Source: Candidatus Adiutrix sp.
GTDB taxonomy: Bacteria; Desulfobacterota; Desulfarculia; Adiutricales; Adiutricaceae
Assembly: GCA_031283395.1 (NCBI GenBank)
Contig: JAITBV010000110.1
Location: forward strand, 1 to 6,509
Length of the DNA stretch: 6,509 nucleotides
Reading direction: 5' to 3'
Under the pieces are notes generated by a model that searched no databases, was not told where the DNA came from, and saw only the letters and a list, made by a program, of their open reading frames with translations. Positions 1-5,618 of this stretch are shown piece after piece (the stretch's first letter is position 1; each line of letters begins with the position of its first letter). The position numbers and the translations under genes are program-made.

Positions 1-771
1 ACCCTGTTCGCCGGCGGGGAGTCCCATTTCATGCCCCTTTTGGAAAAGAACGGCTTTAAGCCAGATTACCGGGCCGTCGGCGAAGAGGCTCTGGGAAGGG
101 ACAGGCTCCTCTGGGTCAACTATCCCAATAATCCCACCGGGGCCGCGGCGGATCTGGAATTTTACACGGAGTTGGTGGCCTGGGCCAGGCGCCGGAATAT
201 CATAGTGGCCTCCGACGCCGCCTATTCCGAGATGAACTGGAGCGACCGGCCCCACCCGAGCATCCTGGAGGGCCCCGGGGCCCTGGCTGTGGCCGTGGAA
301 TTCCACTCCCTGTCCAAGACTTACAATATGACCGGCTGGCGCCTGGGTTGGGCCGCCGGCAATGAAGAGTTGATTCGGGGCCTGGGGCGGGTCAAAAGCA
401 ATGTCGATTCCGGGGTCTTCCAGGCCGTGCAGATGGCCGGACTGGCCGCCCTGGAAGGCGACCAGGAGCCGGTGCGGGCTATGGGCCGGCTCTACCGGGA
501 GCGGCGGGCCGTCCTGATCGAGGGTCTCCGGGCCGCCGGCCTTGAGGCGTTTCCTTCCGAGGCCACTTTTTATGTCTGGGTGCGGCTACCGGTCGGGCTC
601 TCCTCGGCTGAATTTTCTTCCCGGCTTCTGGCCGAGGCCGGCATCGTGGCCACGCCCGGCAACGGCTTCGGACCCTCGGGCGAAGGTTACGCCCGTTTCG
701 CCCTGGTCCAGGAAGTCCCCCGGCTCAGAGAGGCCGCGGCCCGGCTGGCCAAGTTGAAGTTCATAAAATAA
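1..771 (+). CDS. dapL: LL-diaminopimelate aminotransferase, 5'-truncated by window edge
   Basis: This is a PLP-dependent class I/II aminotransferase. It most likely converts tetrahydrodipicolinate directly to LL-diaminopimelate with glutamate as amino donor, in cytosolic lysine and peptidoglycan precursor synthesis. The frame is open from base 1, so 256 C-terminal residues are visible. The family is about 390 residues, so roughly 130 are missing; the ATG at 31 is internal. Visible motifs, numbered from the first in-window residue, are NYPNNPTG (40-47), the cofactor Asp72 with Tyr75, the Schiff-base lysine in SLSKTYNMTGWR (K106), KSNVDSGVFQA (132-142), and a GEGYARFAL segment whose Arg232 should bind the substrate carboxylate. 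The NMTGWR and NVDSG signatures point to the bacterial/archaeal direct-pathway DapL group rather than aspartate aminotransferase, but other class I members cannot be excluded. It ends in TAATG, a 1-nt overlap with folK, which suggests translational coupling. dapA/dapB may lie upstream (inference). Confidence 0.85.
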   Translation, partial: TLFAGGESHFMPLLEKNGFKPDYRAVGEEALGRDRLLWVNYPNNPTGAAADLEFYTELVAWARRRNIIVASDAAYSEMNWSDRPHPSILEGPGALAVAVEFHSLSKTYNMTGWRLGWAAGNEELIRGLGRVKSNVDSGVFQAVQMAGLAALEGDQEPVRAMGRLYRERRAVLIEGLRAAGLEAFPSEATFYVWVRLPVGLSSAEFSSRLLAEAGIVATPGNGFGPSGEGYARFALVQEVPRLREAAARLAKLKFIK

Positions 772-1316
772 TGCCGAAGGCGGAAGCCCCGGCCGTTCTC
801 ATCGGCCTGGGGGCCAATCTTGAAAACCCGGCGGAGATGATAGCCGCGGCCCTGGAGCGCCTGGCCGCCGGGCCGGGCCTGAAACTTCTGGCTGTTTCCA
901 GCCTCTATCTTACCGAGCCCCAGGGCGGCCCGGCCGGCCAGAACTGGTATCACAACGCCGTGGCCGCCTTCGCCTCCGGCCTGGCCCCGAGGGAGACTCT
1001 GGCCAGGCTTATGGCGGTGGAGGCTTCCTTGGGCCGCCGCCGCCAGGAAAAGAACGGTCCCCGGGTCATCGACCTGGATTGGCTGGCCCAAGGCGATCTG
1101 GTGGTGGAAGAGCCGCCGGAACTCCTGATCCCCCACCCCCGGCTGGCCGAGCGGAGATTCGTGCTGGCCCCCCTGGCCGAGGTGGCTCCCGAATGGCGTC
1201 ACCCCCGCCTGGGCCTTTCGGCCCTCGAACTTCTGGCGGCCCTGCCCGGCCCGGGCCAGGGGCTTGAAAAACTGGGGCCTCCGGATGCCCGGAGCCCCCG
1301 CTTCCCCGCGGAATAA
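771..1316 (+). CDS. folK: 2-amino-4-hydroxy-6-hydroxymethyldihydropteridine pyrophosphokinase
   Basis: This is HPPK of folate biosynthesis, a cytosolic enzyme that transfers pyrophosphate from ATP to 6-hydroxymethyl-7,8-dihydropterin ahead of dihydropteroate synthase. It has 181 residues, slightly longer than the E. coli enzyme (about 160). The N-terminal beta strand reads VLIGLGANLENP (9-20). The SSLYLTEPQGG loop (43-53) and NWYHNAV (58-64) match substrate-binding segments. The family signature NGPRVIDLDWL (95-105) carries the two Mg-binding aspartates D101 and D103. PHPRLAERRFVLAPLAEVAP (121-140) is the usual C-terminal core. The last 25 or so residues are Gly/Pro-rich and not conserved in the family as I know it. 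The ATG overlaps the last base of the upstream stop (TAATG), so the start is well supported and the gene is probably co-translated with the aminotransferase. Confidence 0.95.
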   Translation: MPKAEAPAVLIGLGANLENPAEMIAAALERLAAGPGLKLLAVSSLYLTEPQGGPAGQNWYHNAVAAFASGLAPRETLARLMAVEASLGRRRQEKNGPRVIDLDWLAQGDLVVEEPPELLIPHPRLAERRFVLAPLAEVAPEWRHPRLGLSALELLAALPGPGQGLEKLGPPDARSPRFPAE

Positions 1317-1334
1317 GCGTTTTAAGGTTGTGAT

Positions 1335-1559
1335 ATGATCCGTATGCTTGGCGTGGCGCTCCTTTTCGGGCTCATCTTCGGTCTGGCCCGTTCTTTCGGA
1401 CGCCCGGCCCGATCCGAAGAGGCCCAGGAAATGGTTCAGGACGCCCTGACCCGGGTCTATTTCCCCAAAAGCGCGGCCGTCAAGGTCGTCCGGGGCGGGG
1501 AGACGCTTCACTTTCAGAGCTTGGAAAACCGCGACTTGTTTTTGAGCCGGAACCGGTGA
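1335..1559 (+). CDS. Small membrane-anchored protein, cysteine-less YHS/TRASH-like domain
   Basis: This 74-residue protein has a single N-terminal hydrophobic helix (about residues 3-19), then a short basic/proline linker and a compact C-terminal domain (32-70). The domain pattern MVQD..TRVYFPKSAAVK followed by HFQSLENRDLFL closely parallels small bacterial YHS/TRASH-like proteins, which read roughly MVxDPVCGxYVPxSxAV and YFCSxxCRxxFL. At the positions where those proteins carry zinc-binding cysteines, this one has Thr39, Gln61 and Asn65, and the whole protein contains no cysteine. The fold may persist without metal binding (inference from remembered family patterns). An AAGG Shine-Dalgarno at 1324-1327 lies 7 nt before the ATG. 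The gene starts 18 nt after folK, and its stop overlaps the next start in GTGA. The function is unknown. Position between folK and the transglycosylase suggests an inner-membrane envelope role, but weakly. Confidence 0.72.
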   Translation: MIRMLGVALLFGLIFGLARSFGRPARSEEAQEMVQDALTRVYFPKSAAVKVVRGGETLHFQSLENRDLFLSRNR

Positions 1560-2695
1560 GGTCCGTCGTCGTGGCAAAAGCCCTCTGGTGCATGATTTGG
1601 TGCCTGCTCTTGGCCCCGGCCGCCCTGGCCGGGGCCCAGGTAGCCCTGTTCGCCCCCCCGGAGCCCCGGGCCAGGGCTTCGGCCCCGGTTCCCGAATCCC
1701 CGGCGGCCGACCGCATCACCGCCTCTTCCGGGCTGTTTTCGCCGGAGATAAAGGTGGATGAGCAGGGCCGGAAGACCCTGGTCATTCGCGGCGGGGAAGA
1801 CGGGCCAGATGGAGACGAGGGCGGGATCCGTTCGGAGAACTTGGCCCCCACCGTGCGCCAGACCCTGGTGATCGACGGGAACCGGGGCGCGGCACCCGAG
1901 GAAAAACCCTACTGGGTGGTCGAGGCCAGGCTGGCGGAAAGGCCCTATTTCCAAGCCGAGGAAAAAGCCCCTGATACGCCCTATTGGCTGGAACGGGAAG
2001 AGCGGGACGATACGCCCTATTGGCGGGCCCAGGAATCAGCCCCGGAACGGCCTTATTGGGAGCCGACACCCGAACGGGTGGAAATCCTCGCCCATACGGT
2101 GGAACCGGCGGTCACCGCCCCGCCCCCCGCGCCCGAACCGGCCGGGAACCTCAGGACCATCTCCTATTTCATGTATCAGGACGAATTCGGGATCAAGCAC
2201 CTCTCCAACGTCCCGGACGACCCCCGCTACCGCGAGTTCACCGTGACCGTCAGGCTGCAGCGGGGCCTGGCCGGGGCCCGGACGGGCCAGTGGCGTTTCA
2301 CCCATGAGAGCCTCCGGCCCATCATCCTCCGGGCCGCCGCGACTTACAACCTGGATCCGGCTTTAATCGCCGCGGTCATCAGGTCGGAATCGGCTTTCGA
2401 CGCCTATGCCGTCTCCTGGGCCGGGGCCCAGGGGCTCATGCAGCTCATGCCGGCCACGGCCCGGGCCATGGGTTGCGCCGATTCCTTCGACCCGGTGCAG
2501 AACATCATGGCCGGCAGCCGCTATTTGCGCCAGATGCTCAACACTTTCGGCGGCGATTTGACCCTGGCCATCGCCGCCTACAACTGCGGGCCCGAACGGG
2601 TCAAGCGCCTCTGGCGGGTGCCCAACATACCGGAAACCAAAAATTACGTCGTCATAGTCTCCCGTAACTACGAGCGTTATAAAGGCCAGCTTTAG
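1556..2695 (+). CDS. Secreted SLT-type lytic transglycosylase with PYW repeat region
   Basis: This is a murein lytic transglycosylase that should cleave MurNAc-GlcNAc bonds in the periplasm. The 379 residues start at a GTG overlapping the upstream stop (GTGA); GTG 1571 is an alternative start. Residues 1-26 form a signal peptide with an ALA-type cleavage site. Next come a disordered Pro/Glu-rich stretch with TLVI[RD]G twice (74-79, 104-109) and five PYW/PYF units spaced exactly 12 residues apart (118-174). A DUF4124-like segment, YQDEFGIKHLSNVPDDPRY (207-225), is often found before SLT domains. The catalytic SLT domain (about 252-376) has YNLDPALIAAVIRSESAFD with the presumed acid Glu278, then AQGLMQLMPATA (291-302), and AYNCGP (341-346) where AYNAGP is more usual. 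C344 might matter in the oxidising periplasm. Bulk architecture and motifs are clear; which Slt/Mlt subgroup it belongs to is not. Confidence 0.92.
   Translation: MRSVVVAKALWCMIWCLLLAPAALAGAQVALFAPPEPRARASAPVPESPAADRITASSGLFSPEIKVDEQGRKTLVIRGGEDGPDGDEGGIRSENLAPTVRQTLVIDGNRGAAPEEKPYWVVEARLAERPYFQAEEKAPDTPYWLEREERDDTPYWRAQESAPERPYWEPTPERVEILAHTVEPAVTAPPPAPEPAGNLRTISYFMYQDEFGIKHLSNVPDDPRYREFTVTVRLQRGLAGARTGQWRFTHESLRPIILRAAATYNLDPALIAAVIRSESAFDAYAVSWAGAQGLMQLMPATARAMGCADSFDPVQNIMAGSRYLRQMLNTFGGDLTLAIAAYNCGPERVKRLWRVPNIPETKNYVVIVSRNYERYKGQL
1907..2077 (+). repeat. 36-bp (12-residue) tandem PYW repeat, four units plus a partial fifth
   Basis: Units start at 1907, 1943, 1979, 2015 and 2051, always with codons for Pro-Tyr-Trp (Phe in the second unit). 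Each unit is exactly 12 residues. The body after PYW is acidic, and units 2 and 4 resemble each other (xAEEKAPDT and xAQESAPER). The last unit runs into a Pro-rich linker. DNA identity between units is moderate, with conserved ccctattgg-like starts, so the protein pattern appears maintained while the DNA drifted. The region lies between the signal peptide and the DUF4124-like segment of the transglycosylase. Confidence 0.9.
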
Positions 2696-2719
2696 CGGCC
2701 CATCCGCCAGCTTTGGGAA

Positions 2720-3310
2720 ATGAGACCGTCCATGACCGCCATTCTTAACCGCCCCTGGCTGCCCAACGCCGTTACCCTCGGCCGGCTGGCCGCCGTGCCC
2801 CTCATCGTCTGGCTCCTGACCGTTTACCATGACGGGGGGGAATTCATCTCGGCCCTCACCGCCCTCATCTACCTGGTCGCGGCCCTGACCGACCTTTTGG
2901 ACGGTTACCTGGCCCGCCGCTTCAACCTGGTCAGTATCCTGGGCGCCTTCCTAGACCCTCTGGCGGACAAGCTCCTGGTGGCTTCGGCCCTGATTATGCT
3001 CCTCCCCCTGGGCCGGGTCCCGGCCTGGGTGGTCTTTCTCATCGTGGCCCGGGAAATGGCCGTCACCGGCCTTAGGGCCGTCGCGGCCGAAAAGGGCCTG
3101 GTCATATCGGCTTCGGAGTCGGCCAAGCGCAAGACCCTGGCCCAGAACATCGCCCTGTTTTGCCTTCTGTGGCACCATCCCCTCCTGTGGGCCGACACCG
3201 CCCTGGTGGGCACGGTCATTCTCTACGTGGCCCTGGCCGTGACCTATTGGTCGGCCTTCCTGTATTTCCGGGATTATTTCCGGGCCCGCCGGGTGCCCTT
3301 CGGAGCCTGA
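2720..3310 (+). CDS. pgsA: CDP-diacylglycerol--glycerol-3-phosphate 3-phosphatidyltransferase
   Basis: This integral inner-membrane enzyme makes phosphatidylglycerophosphate from CDP-diacylglycerol and glycerol-3-phosphate, the committed step to phosphatidylglycerol and cardiolipin. It has 196 residues, normal for the family. The CDP-alcohol phosphatidyltransferase signature is complete: D58, D61, G62, A65, R66, G75, D79 and D83 in the DxxDGxxAR(x8)GxxxDxxxD arrangement. Hydrophobic segments fall near 15-35, 42-57, 84-97, 100-118, 141-152 and 160-184. The N-terminal LPNAVTLGRLAAVPLIV matches PgsA better than phosphatidylserine or cardiolipin synthases of the same superfamily. The start is uncertain: the ATG at 2720 has purines directly against it, while the ATG at 2732 (MTAILNRPW) also has only a weak ribosome site. 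It begins 24 nt after the transglycosylase and is probably in the same operon. Confidence 0.93.
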   Translation: MRPSMTAILNRPWLPNAVTLGRLAAVPLIVWLLTVYHDGGEFISALTALIYLVAALTDLLDGYLARRFNLVSILGAFLDPLADKLLVASALIMLLPLGRVPAWVVFLIVAREMAVTGLRAVAAEKGLVISASESAKRKTLAQNIALFCLLWHHPLLWADTALVGTVILYVALAVTYWSAFLYFRDYFRARRVPFGA

Positions 3311-3311
3311 T

Positions 3312-3683
3312 ATGGATTTCGAGGCCTTAAACGCCATGGCCGTCATCGCCGAACGGCGCATAAGCGAGGCCATGTCCGAGGGCCTGTTCGACAACCTGCC
3401 CGGCCGGGGCCAGCCTTTGGAGTTGGAAGACCTCTCCCACCTGGCCCCGGAAATGCGCCTGGCCTATATCGTGCTCAAGAACAGCGGTTTTATGGAAGAC
3501 GGGGTCGGCCTTCGGATTGCCGCCGCCCCCGATAAAGTCCCTGAAGGAACTCCGGATAGAGATTGGTCCCGCCTGGAACGCCTGAGATTCAAGCTGGCCC
3601 GGGGCACCCGCCGGAGGCCGGAGTCCGACCCCCTGGACGATATGGACCCGGCCTATTTGGGGAAATTGCTCGACCGGCTTTGA
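3312..3683 (+). CDS. DUF1992 (DnaJ-homologue subfamily C member 28-like) protein
   Basis: This small cytosolic protein of 123 residues carries the DUF1992 domain at about residues 8-70. The hallmarks are AERRISEAMSEGLFDNLPG (13-31), GRGQPLELED (31-40) and PEMRLAYIVLKNSGF (46-60). The domain is named after human DNAJC28 but lacks the J-domain HPD motif, so a co-chaperone activity should not be assumed. The bacterial function is not known to me. The C-terminal half (75-123) is charged and probably helical, with no motif I recognise. A GGAG ribosome site at 3302-3305 lies inside the end of pgsA, 6 nt before the ATG, and pgsA stops 1 nt upstream, so translation is likely coupled. It is the last gene of the rightward unit. 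Confidence 0.88.
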   Translation: MDFEALNAMAVIAERRISEAMSEGLFDNLPGRGQPLELEDLSHLAPEMRLAYIVLKNSGFMEDGVGLRIAAAPDKVPEGTPDRDWSRLERLRFKLARGTRRRPESDPLDDMDPAYLGKLLDRL

Positions 3684-3759
3684 AATCATTTCCTGCGCAT
3701 TAACGCAATAAACAATAAGAACCGGCCGTAGTCGGAAGGGGCTTTGTCAATTTAAGCGC
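3684..3759. terminator. Convergent intergenic region with weak terminator candidates
   Basis: This 76-nt gap separates the convergent stops of the DUF1992 gene and pcm and is more AT-rich than the genes. For leftward transcripts, a small hairpin at 3722-3735 has a UACG loop closed by C-G, but its stem has an A-C mismatch. It is followed in the direction of transcription by a T-rich run (3708-3721). A second short stem (CGCC/GGCG, 3757-3767) spans the pcm stop codon and is followed by TTAAATT. For rightward transcripts there is only a 4-bp TGCG/CGCA stem (3694-3707). None is a strong intrinsic terminator; the assignment rests mainly on convergent position. Confidence 0.3.
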
Positions 3760-4467
3760 CTACGGCGTCTCGCTCCAGCCGTGGCGGCCCACCAGGGCCA
3801 CGAACCGGCAGTCGCCCAAAGTGCGGCGCTCGTCCGTCCCCCCCGGGGGGGCCTTGGTGACCAGGGTCAGCTTCTGGAGGGCTGCCGTGGGGCCGACCGG
3901 GATGACCAGCCGGCCCCCGGGTCCCAGTTGATCCAAAAGGGGCCGGGGCACCCGGGGCCCTCCGGCGGAAACGATGATGGCCCCGAAAGGGGCCAATTCC
4001 GGCCAGCCCTCGGTACCGTCGTCCAGTTTCAGGTGAATGTTGGCCTGGCCCAGGCGGGCCAGGTTGTCGCGGCCCTTGCGGAAAATGGGCTCCAGGCGCT
4101 CAACGGCGAAAACCTCCCCGGCCAGGCTGGCCAAAAGGGCTGTCTGGTAGCCCGAGCCGAAACCTATTTCCAGCACCCGGTCGGTGGGGGCCAAATCCAG
4201 GGCCGCGATCATAAGGGCCACTATGTAGGGCTGGGAAATGGTCTGGCCATAGCCTATGGGCAGGGGGGTATCGGCGTAGGACTGGGCGGCCTGGGCCTCT
4301 TCGACGAAAAAGTGCCTGGGCACGCTTTGCATGACCGCCAAAAGCCGGGGATCGTTCAGGCCCCGGCCCTTTATCTGCATTTCCACCATCTTGCGGCGGG
4401 CGATGTGGTAGTCTTCCGGGTTCCAGCGATGCTGGTTCCAGCGGCGGGCGGCGGGCGGCTCGGTCAT
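3760..4467 (-). CDS. pcm: Protein-L-isoaspartate O-methyltransferase
   Basis: This cytosolic repair enzyme methylates the abnormal alpha-carboxyl of L-isoaspartyl residues in aged proteins using S-adenosylmethionine. It has 235 residues from the chosen start, within the usual 205-235 range. Visible are MVEMQIKGRGLNDPRLLAVM (27-46), VPRHFFV (49-55), the substrate-loop region IGYGQTISQPYIVALM (71-86), the SAM-binding motif I VLEIGFGSGYQTALLA (98-113), VEAxx-like VERLEPIF (122-129), LDDGTEGWPE (148-157), and the late strands FGAIIVSAGG and GRLVIPVG. The ATG at 4467 has an AAGGAG site at 4475-4480, 7 nt away, and overlaps the upstream stop in ATGA. The open frame runs on to 4602, but that extension is Gly/Arg/Pro-rich shadow of the neighbouring gene and is not used. 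It is the last gene of the leftward operon. Confidence 0.95.
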   Translation of the reverse strand: MTEPPAARRWNQHRWNPEDYHIARRKMVEMQIKGRGLNDPRLLAVMQSVPRHFFVEEAQAAQSYADTPLPIGYGQTISQPYIVALMIAALDLAPTDRVLEIGFGSGYQTALLASLAGEVFAVERLEPIFRKGRDNLARLGQANIHLKLDDGTEGWPELAPFGAIIVSAGGPRVPRPLLDQLGPGGRLVIPVGPTAALQKLTLVTKAPPGGTDERRTLGDCRFVALVGRHGWSETP

Positions 4468-5618
4468 GGCCGGTCTCCTTGGGATATGGCCGGCCGGCCC
4501 GTGCCGGCTCCGGTTGTGCCGGTTCCGGCCGCGCCGGTCAGGGGGCGGTGAAAGGTCAGGGCCGCCCCGGCCGCCCGGCCGGCCCGGGCGCTCTCCGGGC
4601 AATGGCGGCGCCCGCCGCCCCGGCCGGCCCTGGCCACCCGGGGGTGGCGGCGGCGGTAAAAGGATTCCAGGGCCCGGTCCCGGACCGGGACCAGGGCCGA
4701 AAAGCCGCCCGGGCTACCGGCTTCGGCCGCCCCCGCTTCAAGTTTCCGGTCAAAACCCGAAAGTAATCCGTTGATGAAACTGTGGCGGGCGGTCAGCCCC
4801 CCCCCGGGGTGCCGCCGGCGATATTCCCGCCACAGGGTTTCCGAGCGTTCCAGCAAAAAGAGACAGACATGCTCGGCCAGGCGGGTGTTTTCCGGGCGGC
4901 CCAGAACTTCCAGGTCGTGGTTTTCCTGGTCGGCCCTGGGGTCATAGCCGGGCACGAAGATGGCCTTGACGAAGAAATGGCGGCTTAAGATGTGGCTGAT
5001 GAGGGTCAGGCGGCGGTCCAGTCGCCGGACGGCCAGGGGGATGCGGCAATATTCGAGGGTTTGTTCCGCCGGCCCGGCTTCGGCCAGTTCAAGGTTGTGG
5101 CGGGCCAGGAGGCGGGCGGCGGCGCTCATGGCCGCCCGGGCCTCGGCCGCCACCGGGGAGCCGGCCAGGGCCAGGAGCTTGCGCACCTTCTCCAACACCC
5201 TTACGGCCCGGTCCGGCAGGGGCGCGGCCTCGTCGCCCGGCCAGGGCCGGGGGCAGGGGGCGCACAGGTCCACGGACGGTTTCAGGTAAAAGGGGTCCAC
5301 CCCCAGGCGGACCCCCAGGGCCTGGAAGGCCGGGCCGTGGGGACGCTGGCCCCGCCGGACCTCCGGCGGGGTCAGATCGCCCGCCAACTGGTGAATGGTC
5401 TCGTGGGCCAGAATGCCCAGCACCGCCGGCCAGGGCTGTTCAAGTATCAGTTCCTCGCTCAGCACCAAGCGGCGCTCCCGCTCCAGCCAGCGGCCCCAGA
5501 GCCGGGCGGACTTCATCAGCCCCAGGCTCACCGGCGGGGCCGACAACCTGTGGCGCCACAGCAGGTTGTCATAGTTCTTGCGCAACTGTCTCAGCCAGGC
5601 GGCCCTGAAATCAGCCAT
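4464..5618 (-). CDS. SprT-like putative zinc metalloprotease fused to DUF2786 domain
   Basis: This protein has 384 residues from ATG 5618, which overlaps the upstream stop in TGATG. A GTG at 5627 would add three residues. The N-terminal SprT-like domain (about 5-120) has AHETIHQLAGD with HExxH (H72, E73, H76) and a likely third zinc ligand His94 in RPHGPAFQALG. A single CxxC (C119, C122) follows, less than the full zinc ribbon of many SprT proteins. DUF2786 covers about 137-180 (EKVRKLLALAGSPVAAEARAA.., LLARHNLEL). The downstream domain (about 190-360) ends in a segment like ARAGRAAGAALTFHRPL, which I associate with DUF2786-containing proteins. The last 21 or so residues are a low-complexity Gly/Thr/Ala tail. 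Metallopeptidase activity is inferred from motifs; no substrate is known. SprT relatives act on DNA-protein crosslinks, but that role should not be transferred here. Confidence 0.83.
   Translation of the reverse strand: MADFRAAWLRQLRKNYDNLLWRHRLSAPPVSLGLMKSARLWGRWLERERRLVLSEELILEQPWPAVLGILAHETIHQLAGDLTPPEVRRGQRPHGPAFQALGVRLGVDPFYLKPSVDLCAPCPRPWPGDEAAPLPDRAVRVLEKVRKLLALAGSPVAAEARAAMSAAARLLARHNLELAEAGPAEQTLEYCRIPLAVRRLDRRLTLISHILSRHFFVKAIFVPGYDPRADQENHDLEVLGRPENTRLAEHVCLFLLERSETLWREYRRRHPGGGLTARHSFINGLLSGFDRKLEAGAAEAGSPGGFSALVPVRDRALESFYRRRHPRVARAGRGGGRRHCPESARAGRAAGAALTFHRPLTGAAGTGTTGAGTGRPAISQGDRP
4501..4539 (-). repeat. 15-bp imperfect tandem repeat coding the Gly/Thr tail
   Basis: On the + strand, gtgccggctccggtt (4501-4515) is followed by gtgccggttccggcc (4516-4530) and a partial copy, gcgccggtc (4531-4539). 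Read on the minus strand these give the Gly/Thr/Ala-rich end of the SprT-DUF2786 protein, just before its stop at 4464. It looks like a small slippage expansion in GC-rich DNA. It lies upstream of the pcm start but does not cover the pcm ribosome site. Confidence 0.7.

Noticed and set aside
687..1577. 296-codon minus-strand frame opposite folK
   Set aside because: It covers clear coding genes on the other strand and has shadow-type composition; no family is recognisable.
3781..4551. Long + strand open frame antisense to pcm
   Set aside because: It is a GC-rich shadow frame with no recognisable domain, opposite a clear methyltransferase.
4468..4602. N-terminal extension of the Pcm frame to an ATG at 4602
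   Set aside because: The extra 45 residues are Gly/Arg/Pro-rich and overlap the upstream gene. ATG 4467 has an AAGGAG site 7 nt away, an ATGA overlap, and gives a family-typical length.
4480..4620. Dense CCGG/GGCC palindromes as a possible recombination or attachment site
   Set aside because: The runs are explained by Gly/Ala/Arg codons in very GC-rich coding DNA plus a small 15-bp repeat. No flanking direct repeats or integrase gene are seen.
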